Shown: positions 46,173 through 57,989 of the stretch, piece by piece | How positions within the stretch are numbered: position 1 is the first letter of the stretch | Layout: the number at the start of each line of letters is the position of its first letter | DNA from: Earliella scabrosa | Lineage: Eukaryota > Basidiomycota > Agaricomycetes > Polyporales > Polyporaceae | Assembly: GCA_022605405.1 (NCBI GenBank) | Contig: JABYQQ010000013.1 | Location: forward strand, 496,001-560,000 | Reading direction: 5' to 3' | DNA: 64,000 nucleotides | The notes under the pieces: generated by a model | What the model was told of the DNA's origin: nothing | The model's input: only the letters and a program-made list of their open reading frames with translations | Database searches by the model: none | Translations under genes and position numbers: made by a program

Positions 46173-46748
46173 GATCCATCGCCCTAACGATTCTCTCCGA
46201 AATGTCTCTAATGACTCCTACGACGGACATCCTGTTGTTATTACTTACATACATTATATTCCGGGGTTGTGGTTGTATAGAGGGCGAGACCGGCGGTGTT
46301 GAACAGCGCGGTTGCAACCAAACGTCCACAGCCTCATGCCACCGCTGCGCTGATGAGTACTCACAAGGAATACCATCGGGCCAGAGCGCGAGCACGATGG
46401 ATGCTCTGTGAGCGTGTCCATGTCTGTAACATGGCTGGCGTGAGTTAAGATCAAATCAGCGAATGCATGATAATACACCTAGGCCGCAGTTTGCATAGGT
46501 ACGCGCAAGGAGAACCTGGAGAAGCGATCGATCGAGGAAAGCCGTCCGTATCGAGTGGGGTAGGTGCATTGACAGGCCGAACGAGGCGTATCCGCGGAAC
46601 GTGAACAAGCTGGGAACAGCACGGCTTCAAGCATGAGAACGAGGCGAGGCCAAGGGATCTAATTGTGGGCGGGGTGAACTGTACGTCCGCGCACCGTGGT
46701 CTAGACGACGATGGGTCGAGAAGCTTTTGAGGAGGAGACTGTGTGATC
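46173..46748. other. gap before right arm
   Basis: No gene supported. Short frames at 46169-46478 overlap on both strands with no domain. The sequence directly outside the arm (about 46680-46748) shows no similarity to that outside the left arm's inner edge. Confidence 0.45.
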
Positions 46749-47087
46749 TACATACCGTCACGGAGTGCCCGAAACAGGATGTTAGGGCACGCCGTTAGTT
46801 GTGGCTTGGTGCGTGAGTCGGGGACGAGCGTGAGCCTAGGTCAATAGCAGGGGGGTTGATCGCTAGCAGAGCGGGCCCGAGTTGGGCTGGTGTGGGTGCA
46901 CCAGCTGCTGCGGACGAGCCGCACTGCGTATGGAGCTCGTCAGCGGGATGGAGAACGAAGCCAGATGGGGAGAACATACCGCAGTATCCTGGCGGCAGTC
47001 CAGCAACAGTCCGGCGTGAGAGGTGCATGTGTGGATTCATAAGAGGAGGCGGGAACCGAGACCCCCCAAGGGCATCTCGACCGAGGC

Positions 47088-47223
47088 ACAGATCCCTGCC
47101 TCCCTGATCGGCGCGACGCCCCCCTTCCATCAGGGCCCACCCCCGCAGGACTTCACCGACGCGCTCGACGCCCTGCCCCTGCTCGAAATCTACCCCGAAG
47201 ACCCGACGATCCGCAGCCCGTAG
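47088..47223 (+). other. GC-rich open frame inside the arm
   Basis: A plus-strand frame carries a protein-like stretch (TEAQIPASLIGATPPF, then TDALDALPLLEIYPEDP) to a stop at 47223. It is followed by another open block with LASIIDDGQFQALRRSW. It may be a captured gene fragment. The left arm has the same sequence at 14155-14290 on the minus strand. Confidence 0.3.
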
Positions 47224-47737
47224 GGCACGGGCGCGGAGACGTTCGGGCTCAGCCCCCGAACAAGCGACTCGCGTCCATCATCGACGACGGGCAGTTCCAG
47301 GCGCTCCGCCGCTCGTGGGTCCAGGAGGCGTGCCCGTGCACGCGTTCGTCTTCGCGGACCCCGCCGCGGTGTGCAGACATCAGGACGATGGATCGCTGGC
47401 AGAGCGGGGACGAGTTGGGTTGGTGTGGGTGCACTAGCTGCTGCGGACGAGCCGCACTGCGGAACAGGTATGGAGCTCGTCAGCGAGATGGAGAACGAAG
47501 CCAGACGCAGTACATACCACGGCGGCAGTCCGACACCAGTCCGATTGACAACACTGCCATAGGCGACGATGGCGATTGGACTTCTGTCAACAGCAGAGGG
47601 TAGACCTGGAGATCAGAAGCACATTAACATCGACAGGCCAACAGGGTGGAGCGTACCGCGATGGTCCTCGTCGGCGCACGAGTTGGATGCTATGCACGCG
47701 GCATGCGTAGTGCAATGGCAGCGGAGGACAAGGCGGA

Positions 47738-47802
47738 TGACGATGGCCGGCGATGGGCGACGATGGTCGACGATGGTCGACGATGGTCGATGATGGGCGA
47801 CG
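47738..47802. repeat. 10-bp minisatellite (right arm)
   Basis: Mirror of 13576-13640; units CGATGGTCGA and variants. It lies just beside the TIR element insertion. Confidence 0.8.
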
Positions 47803-47812
47803 ACGGTCGGAT

Positions 47813-48359
47813 CACGGCGGGCACCGCCCCAGAACCGGTCGCCAGATATTCTCGGGAAAATCTCCACTGAGGCGACCTGACCTGAACATTTACCATACAT
47901 ATTCGGCGCCGTAACAGCTGACCTATCCTCAAACAATAGTTGAACCTTCCGGTAGTGGGAAATGCAGAATACTTGGGTGTCGTTTCGAGCACAAAGAAAC
48001 GTCACTCGCAGGTAAACTCTTCGGTAGTGGGGAATTTGAACAGGAAAGAGGTGACCAATCCAGGGCAATAGAACGTGACATATTCATCGGAAGGTGACAT
48101 ATCTGCACGCTGATTAGGTGACATTTGCCCGGAGACCTTTCTGAGTCGTTGATAGGTTACCTTTGTCCATGCTTTCCAGCCGCAGTCTTTGTTCACTTGT
48201 AAAGCCGCCTTCCTGGCTCACTGAAAGACCAAACAAAGCTCCAACTGATACCACCTGTTCAGATGACGAAAATCATACTCAAATGCTCAAGTCATGTCGC
48301 CTCAGTGGAGATTTTCCCGAACATTTTTGGCGACCGGTTTTGGGGCGGTGCCCGCCGTG
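47813..48359. mobile_element. 547-bp non-autonomous TIR DNA transposon
   Basis: The terminal inverted repeats begin CACGGCGGGCACCGCCCC and extend about 64 bp (47813-47876 and 48296-48359), with 59 of 64 positions matching by eye. It is flanked by the 3-bp duplication GAT (47810-47812 and 48360-48362); the left arm has a single ATC/GAT at 13566-13568, which is the empty site. Subterminal repeats of GGTGACAT/CGTGACAT type occur near 48073, 48092 and 48117, and a direct repeat of CGGTAGTGGG lies near 47950 and 48022. No transposase frame is present, so it must be mobilised in trans. A CAC terminus with 3-bp duplication suggests a CACTA/EnSpm-like element; a KDZ-type origin is an alternative I cannot exclude. 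Confidence 0.9.
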
Positions 48360-48648
48360 GATACCGATGGACGGCGATGGTGGTGGTGCCCACCGACTGA
48401 GCAGCGTCGACGATGCTCGAGTCATGCCCGCCGACTGCTCTGAAAGCAACTCGATCGTGCAGACCGTCCTCGCGGCCGTCGTGGTCGCAAGCTCCAAGTC
48501 AGCAGCGCCAACTCCGCCTGCGACGAACACGTCCGTCGGCGTCTATATACAAACAACACCAAGCAGCCCCCGGCCCGTCGGCCCGTCAGGCCAACCCCAC
48601 GACACTACGTCGACTCGAGGTTATATGTATCATACTCCCAAGACTGCA

Positions 48649-51272
48649 TCATTCTGATAGATACAACCACTGCGACGGGCGGACGAAGCACACTAACCCT
48701 TGCGACCTCATGTTCTCCCCGCCCTTGCACACCCTGTCTAGGTTCGCCCCCTTCAATGCTTGGCATGCAAGCAGAATCGCAGGACGCGGACACTCCGGTG
48801 AGTCTGAGCACTCGACATAGTCGGTACCCTCCACTGGCTTCCGGATGCGATGCCTGGCCAACATCCCACAGCGTTAGACTTCAATGATGCCACAGTAGAG
48901 ACACCTTGACTCACGCAATATTCAGGTGAGCCTTCGTATACTGCTGCGCATAGCCCTCTTCTGAGAGCGGATATGGGCAGCGCTGACAGGTCCAGTGCGC
49001 ACTGCGTTCAGCCTCCTGTCTCGCTTGGCTTGCGCTCAGCTTCTCCTGCGTCCAGATCGGTTGCTGTAAGGGAGGAGGAAGTAGTCCCCAGTCTTCGCTG
49101 CGGTACACTCCGCGATGCTCGCTCAATACATGCCACACCTGGACAACAGTTAGTCGACTGAGCATGCAGTGAACGTCGGCGTCGCTTACCGCTGTTCGCC
49201 ACCCCATGACGAGGACACCCCTGTCGCGAAGGCCGCATCGCTTGCAGATCAATCTGCCCGGGTGGTCCCCGAACGTTTCGCTAGCGTCGCGCGTAGTAAC
49301 CGTACCAATCCCGCACATCTCGAGCATCCGGCTGGCCAGGTCGACACAAGGCGAGAGGCACTTCGGATTCCAAGGCAGACGACCTCGGAAGTGCACAACG
49401 CAGGCGTGGTCAAATAGCTCTCCGTCGAGCGTTGGCAACTTCCCGCTCTCAGCAGGATTCCCTGTGGCCGACCTCCAGTTGAAATCCGCGTCGTAGCAGC
49501 AGCGGTGTGTCATTGCCGTGAGCGCGCGTACGAGCTGTCTGCATGTCCTGCAATAGAACAAGGCTGTGGGACTCAGTAAGGGAGCGCAATGGTTACTTGA
49601 AGCACGGATAGCGGCCCTTCGGGGGCGGCCGCTACGCATGGGAAACGCGCGGGTCGTGTCTGGGATCGGGTGTCCAAGGTGAGCGAGTACGACTCGTGCT
49701 CTGTTCTCCCGCCATTCGGAGATTAGCGCAGGCAGAACGGTCTCGAGTTTGTCGAGGTCCAGCTGCGTCTCGGACGACGAGGTGAGCATCTGTGACACTT
49801 GTGGAATGTGTACCATGTCCACTGGGTGAGGAGCAACCTCGTAGCTTCCTCGACGAGCGTGACGCGCCATTACCGAGGTGAACATTTCCAGAACAGGTAT
49901 GAAAGCGTCTCTCTCTTCCAATCTGATCCTGAGTGCTTGTCGTGATGAGAAAAACTGCTCGAGAAGCGGGCGGATCTCGACCCATTCTGCGGAGAAGAAA
50001 CGTTGGCTGAGATCAACAGGGGAGGAAGTTGCATGCCACTTGCCCTGCTCAGAGAGGTCCTTTGGTTGATTCACAAACTCTCGCGCCCAATCCGGTAGAG
50101 CCTGATAGTTTCTGCCCAAGTAGTCGACGTCGATCTTCTTGAAGCCCAATTCGTACAGCCGCTTGAATATTCTGTAATCAAAGGTATGACTGACGGAAAC
50201 AATACGGCTTGGTATCCTACGTACTGCGTTCGACGCGCCATGGTGCGCACCCTGATTGCCCGACGGCGGCGATCGTCGCATTCCTTTTGCCATTGAGAAC
50301 ATAGACGTGCGTGCTGCAGCGCTGCAGTCAGTTTGATGCAATAGGACGACTCGTAAGAAACGACGACCACAGACCTCGACGGCGTCGCTCGCTCTTCTTG
50401 CCCAGTTACCGAGAACTGCCGTCTGGGCAATATCTGTAGCCGCGTCAGCTAGCTCAGCTTCGAGATGCTCCGCATGGGGAAGATGGTAGCGTTGTCCCCC
50501 GGTGATCCCCGGAACTAATAAGCCGGTAAGGACGGTGAGCGACCGATGGTCACAGACCACTCACCGTATATGGAGGGAATGACAGATGCAACCCGAGTGA
50601 TGTACTTCTGAAGATATGGACCTGTTGGAATGTGCTTGAACGGATGGACTCTGCCAGTCCCAAAGTTAGTTTCCGAGCACTCAGGGGGACAAATCTCTGG
50701 ACAGCTTGCCTTGCGTGTTTACATTCCTCGCAATATCTGTACCCAACCTCCCATAGAGGCACGGTATGATCTTCTTCCGTCGCGCACCCTTGGCAATACC
50801 AACCGAAACACAATGCAGCGAATAGAGGCTCTGTCGTCCACGATGGACATGGAGGGTATTCCGGCACGTTAACGCGCGCGCGCGTCCACTCCAGCGTCGT
50901 ATGCGAGCCCTTCGGGACTTTCAAGAAGGCGTGAAACTGCTTGCTGGTATGATAGAGACGAAGGAGGTCCAAGGGCTGCAGGTGTGACACGATCTATGGG
51001 GACGGCATCTCAGGCACAGTTGGAAGACGTCGCGAACGAAATGAACGGCTTACCTGGTGCCACGTCTCCGTAGCTAGATCAGTCCAAGCAGATTTCGTGG
51101 ACTGTGTTAGCGTCTTCAGGTCGCCTTCAGTTCTTCCTGAGCATATCCTCTTGAGTGGCGGGGGCCGCATTTCGAGTCCATCAACCGCTACTTCGTCAAG
51201 GATCAGCGGCGAGGGCGGCGACTGCGTTCGCAGGTTACCGTCGTGTGCGGGAGCCATTGGGGCAGAGAGCAT
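48649..51272 (-). CDS. F-box protein with C-terminal C2H2-like motif (right copy)
   Basis: Exact mirror of the gene at 10656-13279 (coordinates sum to 61928 throughout). Every frame I compared is identical, including the F-box (DLLRLYHTSKQF), the Cys pairs, the IFKRLYELGF splice junction and the CxxC...HxxxH C-terminus. Both copies therefore appear equally intact and should encode the same SCF substrate adaptor. Promoter sequence up to about 1.7 kb upstream is also shared, except for the 7-bp duplication near 52380. Confidence 0.8.
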
Positions 51273-52579
51273 GCAGCTGAGTATAGCAGTGTTCGTGAAG
51301 CGAAAGATGTGGTGGAGAGACTATGCTCACCGGTGGCACAATGTTCTTTGTCCCTCGAGTTCGGACCGGTGCTGCCTCGTGTCGCGATCTGTCCGTTGAT
51401 CTTGGAGCAATCAACTACGTCAATTAGCATAATATCGTTCAGAATCGTTGAGGAGCAGAGCGCCGCCTATGAGCGTGGCTGGCAGCTGTGTAGTAGTCGC
51501 GCAACCATGCACACCTCGTGCAGAAGTCAACGGCCTGGCGATGTAGATCGGAGACCGGGACTATGGCACTCGGACTGCGTAGTGGGGAGACTGCAGATCT
51601 CACGAACAACCCGAACCGACCCGTCCGTCCGGTCGGTGAGGTTTGGCAGGAGTAGACCTATCACGAGCAGAGGCGGGCAAGCACCGCACGACTCCGAGGG
51701 GTCTGCATGCATCTCCACTCTTCGTCAGCCGTCGACGACTCTCGAAGGCCTCAGGACCGTAGCCTGGCGCGCGAGGCTCCGCGCCGAGGCAGAAAGACCG
51801 CGATGAGGGAGTTGCGTCCAAGCGAGGGCGCGAGATCCGCCGAACCGTCGACGCACGGCTCACGGTCGTCCTAGAAGAGTGCCAATCGTCGATCAGCGTC
51901 CACACAGATCCGCACATGCTGGAGCACTGTAATCACCATGTACTCGCCGTCACCACATCAACGGACAGACAGACCGATCGTGGCGCACGTTACGCTGTAA
52001 TTCGCGAGGCGCAGTGAGGAGGGTCTGTGGAGGTCCTTGTACATGAGTGTACAGGGGAGTAGAGGTCGTCGACAGGGGTCAACCAGTATACCTGCCCGTT
52101 ACGCGCCATCTTCACTGCGACTAGTACTGAACATCATAGATTCTTACACGTTCTCAATTCCAGCATATGAGACCATGTTTGATCATAGCTGTCACTGATA
52201 CATACAAAAGGGAAGGTTCTCAGGGTGCGGGGACAGCACCCCGCTGCACATCGTTCCAGGAAGCCTCAGGGCGCGTTCCTGTTGCGCTGTGCAAGCCTGG
52301 ATCAGGACATATCGATATCGAGTGGCCCACAAGGCTATGACTCACCAGCTTCGCGCTTCTGATATATACGAAAGGGGAAAGGGGGGTGGACAGGGTGCGC
52401 GCGTTCTCCTTCTGTGATTGGGTCAGAAGTCTGGACGAGCTAGATGACAAAGGAAAGTAGCCACCAACCCTCATCCTACAGCGGGTTGGACAGAACGTGC
52501 ATGCGCACAAGGTTCGTGTGTTCCATGCGTACATCCCACGCTGAGATGACGACGGCGCTGGAGTGCAGGAGGATATTAG

Positions 52580-52747
52580 ATGTCCCAGGTCCGTTGTGTG
52601 ACCTATGGTCCGCCACTGCCGCGGCCGCGGCCGCCACCTCCTCCACCACCGCCTCCTCCACCTCCACCACCACCTCCTCCTCGTCGGTCGGGCGGCCGGT
52701 TCCTCTACCGCGGGAATGCTGTTCCTCCTCGTCCGTCTCCTCGTTAA
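52580..52747 (+). CDS. poly-proline short ORF (right arm copy)
   Basis: Mirror of 9188-9355; same 55-codon Pro-rich frame. Coding status is equally uncertain. Confidence 0.3.
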   Translation: MSQVRCVTYGPPLPRPRPPPPPPPPPPPPPPPPPRRSGGRFLYRGNAVPPRPSPR

Positions 52748-53078
52748 CTAGCTCGAAGTTGAGAAGTATGCACAACGTCTTCGCGAGCTGGAAGAGCGCG
52801 TCCGAGAGCGCGCCGCGCTGAGGCTCCACTCATACTGAGGTATATGCGCAATCTGTGAGCAGGGAGAACGGAGATGAAGACAAGGGGGGACGTACGACGT
52901 AGTCCGATGTGCCGTCGAGCGTGTTCTCGTGTGAGACCTCGGAGATGGTGAGCATCTAGGACCAGCAATTGATCAGTACGACAAGCACTGGCACTATGAG
53001 CTGAGAGGTAGGTAGGGTCTCAGTAGACCTATCCCGGCCTGTACCTACTATTGGGTACCATCACGCAGTACTAGTGCT

Positions 53079-53132
53079 GAGGAGGCGCCGAATCAGCGCA
53101 AACCCTCGTCTGTACTGATTCGGCACCTCCTC
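53079..53132. repeat. 18-bp stem hairpin (right arm copy)
   Basis: Mirror of the hairpin at 8803-8856, with the same single mismatch in the stem. Confidence 0.75.
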
Positions 53133-53716
53133 CCAAGAATGGCGTCGTCGTCGCGCCAAATTGAAGGGGAGTTCGGATGTGCCTTCAAGGCACCCTGTGA
53201 GCGCAACGGCTATGGGGACCATGGGACGAAGGAGGGAGCCAAACGATAAACAGCGACATACTCACCATGGAGGGGGAGCTTGAGATCGCTCAGAGTTGCA
53301 TGGATGTTCTGTCCGGGTTTGTTCTTACTTCTCTCCAGGCGATCAGGGCGGCCGGGAGAGCGTAGTAGGCCTGAGCAGGGCTCAGAATCTGAGAGTGCGC
53401 TGTCAGGGGTACAGCGATAAGTACTCCAGCGCGAGGAGATGCGTTCTGTGACCCATACCATACAGGCACCTCCCATGGCTTCCGAGTCCGCGTATCCGGC
53501 CAGAGCAGAAGGGATAAGTAGCAGGAGCCGCAGGAGCCGCAGTACAACTTCGAGTTGGGTGACGGGATGAGAAAGAGGTGGGAAGCGCGCATGCACAGCC
53601 GCAGGTGCCCGAAGTGGAATTCCTGACGCCCACGGTTTGTAGTCAGCCTGTGCTCACTCTCGCCGGCGATGGATTCTCGTCATCTTGATCCTTGCCAGAA
53701 CTCACGCGCCAAGTAG

Positions 53717-54536
53717 ACAGGAGGTTGCGAATACGCAAGGCAAGTACTGTATATTCATGGCTGAATGGCAGATGGCCTTGCGTTTGTTGAGCGATTGGGC
53801 TGCCGCCGCCGCATCGATTCCGCTCAGTTTGTTCTGAAATTGAGTTGCGCGGCCAATGGCTGTCTCTTGGTGTTTTGACGTCCATTTAGGCCTGTTTGGC
53901 TGCTGCAGTTTTGGACGCGGCGTGAGAGGGCGGTCTGGCTCCTTGTCTGCCAACATGTTGAGTATACTCCGCCAGTATTGTGCCGAGTCTCCGCATCGGC
54001 CGTCTTTGCACGTATGTCACAATTAGTTTCGCTCCTTTTGCTGACGTTGTTCTACCTATAGTTGTCACGACATCTCTCCACACCCTCGGGCCTTTTGCGG
54101 GACTTGGCTAACATCTCCAACCGTTCCAAGTGCCACCCCCGGTCGTCTTCCCTCTCCTTGTCCTCGTCGTGCTGCCCGTTGTTGCGGCTCAAACCCTATG
54201 TCAGTGGCGAATGTCGTTCTCGCCACTCTCAATCGCCCTACCACCGTGTTCCTCCCCAATGATGACAAAGAGTGTTTCCGGCTACTCCCTCTGATCTGTC
54301 GTTTAAGTACTCGACAACATGGTCGTGCTTTACTATTCGTCGTCTGATCAATCATTCAAAGTGATCTATACCAAGCCTTTGTGGCTACGCGAGGGGAATA
54401 AATGGCACCCTCCGGGTCCCCACGACCTTCACTTCCGCTGTCCAGCCCACGTCCCGCCACTCTCCCCTGATATCGACCACGAAGTGTGCGAACAACATGC
54501 CCCCTATCCGAGTTCGACGCTGCATTTCTAGAGCAG
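53717..54536. other. region between right arm and LRR-like gene
   Basis: A minus-strand frame at 53702-53956 reads RPKWTSKHQETAIGRATQF and then an Ala run, so it may be an exon. A plus frame at about 54170-54300 reads NVVLATLNRPTTVFLPNDD and could be an upstream exon of the gene that follows. Not resolved. Confidence 0.3.
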
Positions 54537-55619
54537 ATGTCGTGGTGCGTCAAGGTTTGTGTTGGTCCCTGTCGACGCCACGTTCAATACGCGTTATTCT
54601 AGACTGTCAAGCACATCCGTTCCCACCAGAGCCTTGCACTTCTCGTGGAACAGGCGGTTCAAGATCCCACCATCGCGCTGGACCTTCAAGATCTCTTCGT
54701 GCAAATCAATTGCATACCGTCTTTTGCAAAGTTACGCCGCTACCTCACGTTCGCCTCCAACCTCGCCTGTCTCTATTTATTCCTCTCGTGTCCTATCCCG
54801 CCAGGGCTACTCAACAACATCTCATTCCATGGCCTTGTTTTCTTCAAGACAAACCTTCCTCATGGGTCGTTGGTTGGTTTCCTCTCCGCCCACTCTCGAA
54901 TCACAACGCTCTCCCTCGGACCTTGTGCTAGCGGCCTTGCGCTCGCATGCCCTCTCAGCGTTCTTCCCCTCCAAAGCCACATCCTAGCCATCGAATGCTC
55001 CATGACGTGCGTTCGAGCAATATCCCATCCTGATCTACTCCGCCTTACGATGGAAGCCCACAACCCCTCCGTCGATGTCCCTGGTCTACTCCGTAGTCTG
55101 CCTTTCCCTCTCACCTCCCTTCTCTACTTGACGCTCGATTTCTATCCCTACGACTACGACATCATCGATAGGATAGCTTTTGCTACCCCCCAAGTGCAAT
55201 CGCTGAAGCTGATCGAACGACTTCGTGCTACGGTGCGTTAAGTGCAACACCGCTTGATATTGTCACTGATTGAAGTCGCGCAGAGGCGTGGTACCAATGT
55301 CCGTCGGGCCTGGACAGATGGCCAGACTTGGCATAACAGTTTGTGCGCTCTCACCCGTCTTGAGTCTCTGGCTCTCCGCACGGCTTCCCCGTTGATCCGT
55401 GATCCCGCCGACCTCGCCCAAGAGCGGGAAGTAGTGCTCAGATGGGTCCTCGGGGAAGGACTGGAGGCGTTGCAAGGTCATCTGATGTTGTCCTACGTTC
55501 GCATCTGGTACCGCACGCAGACACCTGGGAACGGGGTGATCACACACTGGTCTCGGGCGTCGGGATCATGGCGCAACATTGTGTCCCAAGTTCATCCTCC
55601 TCTGGACGCTGCATTCTAG
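54537..55619 (+). CDS. F-box/LRR-like protein (C-terminal part)
   Basis: Exons 54537-54554, 54603-55232 and 55284-55619 close in phase 0 and give about 327 residues. The frame is also open just upstream (SEFDAAFLEQ before the ATG), so earlier exons probably exist. The body shows repeated Leu-rich strands and turns (LACLYLFLSCP, RITTLSLGPC, LLRLTMEA, SLLYLTLDF, VQSLKLIERL, RLESLAL), consistent with irregular leucine-rich repeats as in many basidiomycete F-box/LRR proteins. No F-box itself is visible in the resolved part. Role inferred as substrate recognition only by analogy. Confidence 0.65.
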
Positions 55620-57950
55620 TTGTATTTTTCCCTTCCGTCATATGCGAACCCATGTTGTGTAGGTGCATCTCTCTCGTAGTCGTTGAACATCATATGTCTT
55701 ACATCAGTGGACTCTCCTACTACATCATTATACTAGTGCGCCTCATTGCCGGCAGTGCACAGTCTCCTGGTCTTCGTGTTCGTTGAGAGATCCTGGTACC
55801 TCCGGATCTGCACTGGTCCTTCGGCTGTCCAGTACGGAAACAACATTGAAGCTCAACGACTTCCCCCGCACAATCTCTGATATATGGCTTGCAATACAGC
55901 GAGGTGTTGCATACGAAGAAGTCCATCGCGTAGTCACTCGCCTGCTACCGCTCTGTGGCGATCCGGCCGGGTGAGGATGCGGCGGCGGGTCCGAAGACAG
56001 GGTCCGGTTGAGGAGCGTGAAGGCCGTCCCGATAACGATTTGTCAGAGTTGCCCCGGGCCTCGACATCAGCGATGTTGATCGGATGTATTGAAACCCTGC
56101 TGTTCAGGGACGAGAGACCACATATGAAGACGCGTGCAGCGGTCCAGAGTCTGCCGGGGCGACGATGGTAGATGTGTGCGAGGCCTTCCGTTGTCGCCAG
56201 CTCGTCGCTGTGCTCAATTTGTTCGTTCACGAACACGATGTCGTATTAATGCGGCTGGCGCGAGTCTTCACAATACCTGTCGCAAACGAGCGAGATATAT
56301 CAATTGCGTGATCTAGATCGAGCGAGATCTGATCGTTCAAACACTCAGCTATCTCATTGCACATTAGAATGCAGGTTCCACATTGTCAGGACCGCGATGG
56401 TCTTGCGCATGTGCGACATACACATCGTCGTCGTCGTCGCGGCCAACAGGCTCCACAGATCAGCTACGCGGGCCGCAAAGAATGGAAGGACGAGCCCCAC
56501 CTGGGAGCCAGGCACCAACGTCTCGTGGAGGAAGAGAAGAGCTCGTTGCCGGGCGTGAAATGCCAGATGCAGAATCGCGCGCACAGCTGTGCGGGCCTGA
56601 CACATGCGAGTCAGCGGCGCAGCAGCTCCTCGTTAATTGAGGTGCACTCACCGTGACTGCGTCCGAGGAACGTACGACTGCAACTTCAGGGGTGGACACG
56701 AATATTCGTGCTGGACAAATGCTTCAGCATCGAATATCCGACCTAACTCCAACGACGCGAAGAAGCTATCCGCTACTTCTCCGCATTGAACCGCAGGCCC
56801 CTGCCTGCCACTTGGTTGGCTCATCAGCAGCACCTCGCCGTCCAGCACGCTGCACAACGCCCCGTAGCCGTTACTCTTTCGTTCGCTGAGGATATCGTGC
56901 AGCGCATTGACGATCGCGAGTGCCACTGTGAGTCGTGCTAGTTGACTGCTCATGAACTAGTAGCGGATGATTCAGAGACGGAGCATACCTATCGGTTGTG
57001 GGTGCGATCACCCAACTTAACGGCTGGCGGGGGAGCGCTCAAGTTCCAAAGTCATGCGCGAGGATGTCGATGGCCGCGCGCCGATCCCGGAGGAGGAAAC
57101 TGAACATGGCTCAGACAAGTCGCGTAGATACATCTGGAGTAAGGGTTGAAGTCACGATACTACAATGCGTGGACAGACGGCTACACGTCTTCAGGAGAAA
57201 TGACGCACAGTATACATCATCGAAGGCAGTGTTGAAAGTGAACGCCCCAAAGTTCAACGTCAGCTGCTGATGCTCGCTCGTTGAAATTGATAACCACATA
57301 CCTCTTGAACAGCTGCATGCCTAGCCGATACCTGTAAGAATGACTACTCGGTCAGATACGCCCTCGTGCAGTGGCGTAGTCCACCAGATTTGACCGCAAA
57401 GATCTTCCAGCACCGAACGTGAGTTATTGATACACATGGGGAATGAACTCGTATCTTGAAGCCCGACCCGAGGACCTTGACTTCCGTATATGGAGGGTTT
57501 CTAAGCTGAACACACTCCTTGTCTTTGATCAGGCCATGCATAAGAGTAGCGCAAGGTTGAGACTAACCAGCCTCGCGCAAAGCGTATCCTTCCGTACATC
57601 ATCTCGATTCAAGAAGGTCATGTGCTGGTTCAGGTGCCGCGTCAACGCGGAGGGAGATCGGTCGCTGTGCACGCTGTGGGACCGGCGATCGAGAGGGCGC
57701 ATGGGCTGAGCGCTGAGCTCCGGTGACGACAGGCCGCGTTACATTTGCGCATTCGAGATCGGCTTGTGTGAGATATTCACATTCTCTTGCGGGAATGTAG
57801 GAGATGTAGCATTCGCGTTTGCTGCCGCTCCCGCCACGGACTTGTATTCCTGCAGCGGTGAGGACGACGGTGATGAAGGACGCGAGCACGCACCTCGACT
57901 TCTGAGCACTTCTTCAAATGAACCTTGGGAGGACGCTATCTTCTGTTACC
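55620..57950. other. candidate exons on both strands, unresolved
   Basis: A short plus ORF starting at 56167 reads EAFRCRQLVAVLNLFVHEHD... and ends ...NERDISIA with a stop near 56311. Minus frames at 56354-56605 (AVRAILHLAFHARQRALLFL) and 56648-56953 also look coding-like. A minus stretch at about 57.3-57.9 kb has only fragments. These may be two overlapping genes or decayed copies. I assign no product. Confidence 0.3.
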
Positions 57951-57989
57951 GGCCGTCCGGTTGAGCTGCAGTCTCTCCGAAGAACGGCG

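Larger units (their letters stand above)
46749..53716 (-). repeat. right arm of the inverted duplication
   Basis: Reverse complement of 8219-14632, near-identical over the core. It is about 554 bp longer because of a 547-bp TIR element plus its 3-bp target duplication and a 7-bp tandem duplication (CCCCTTT, near 52376-52389). The outer edge loses identity at about 53690-53716 and the inner edge over about 46749-46818. Confidence 0.95.

Noticed and set aside
46749..53716. Arms as long terminal repeats or a single giant transposon
   Set aside because: No transposase or reverse transcriptase lies between the arms and no target-site duplication is visible at the outer edges. A segmental inverted duplication is simpler.
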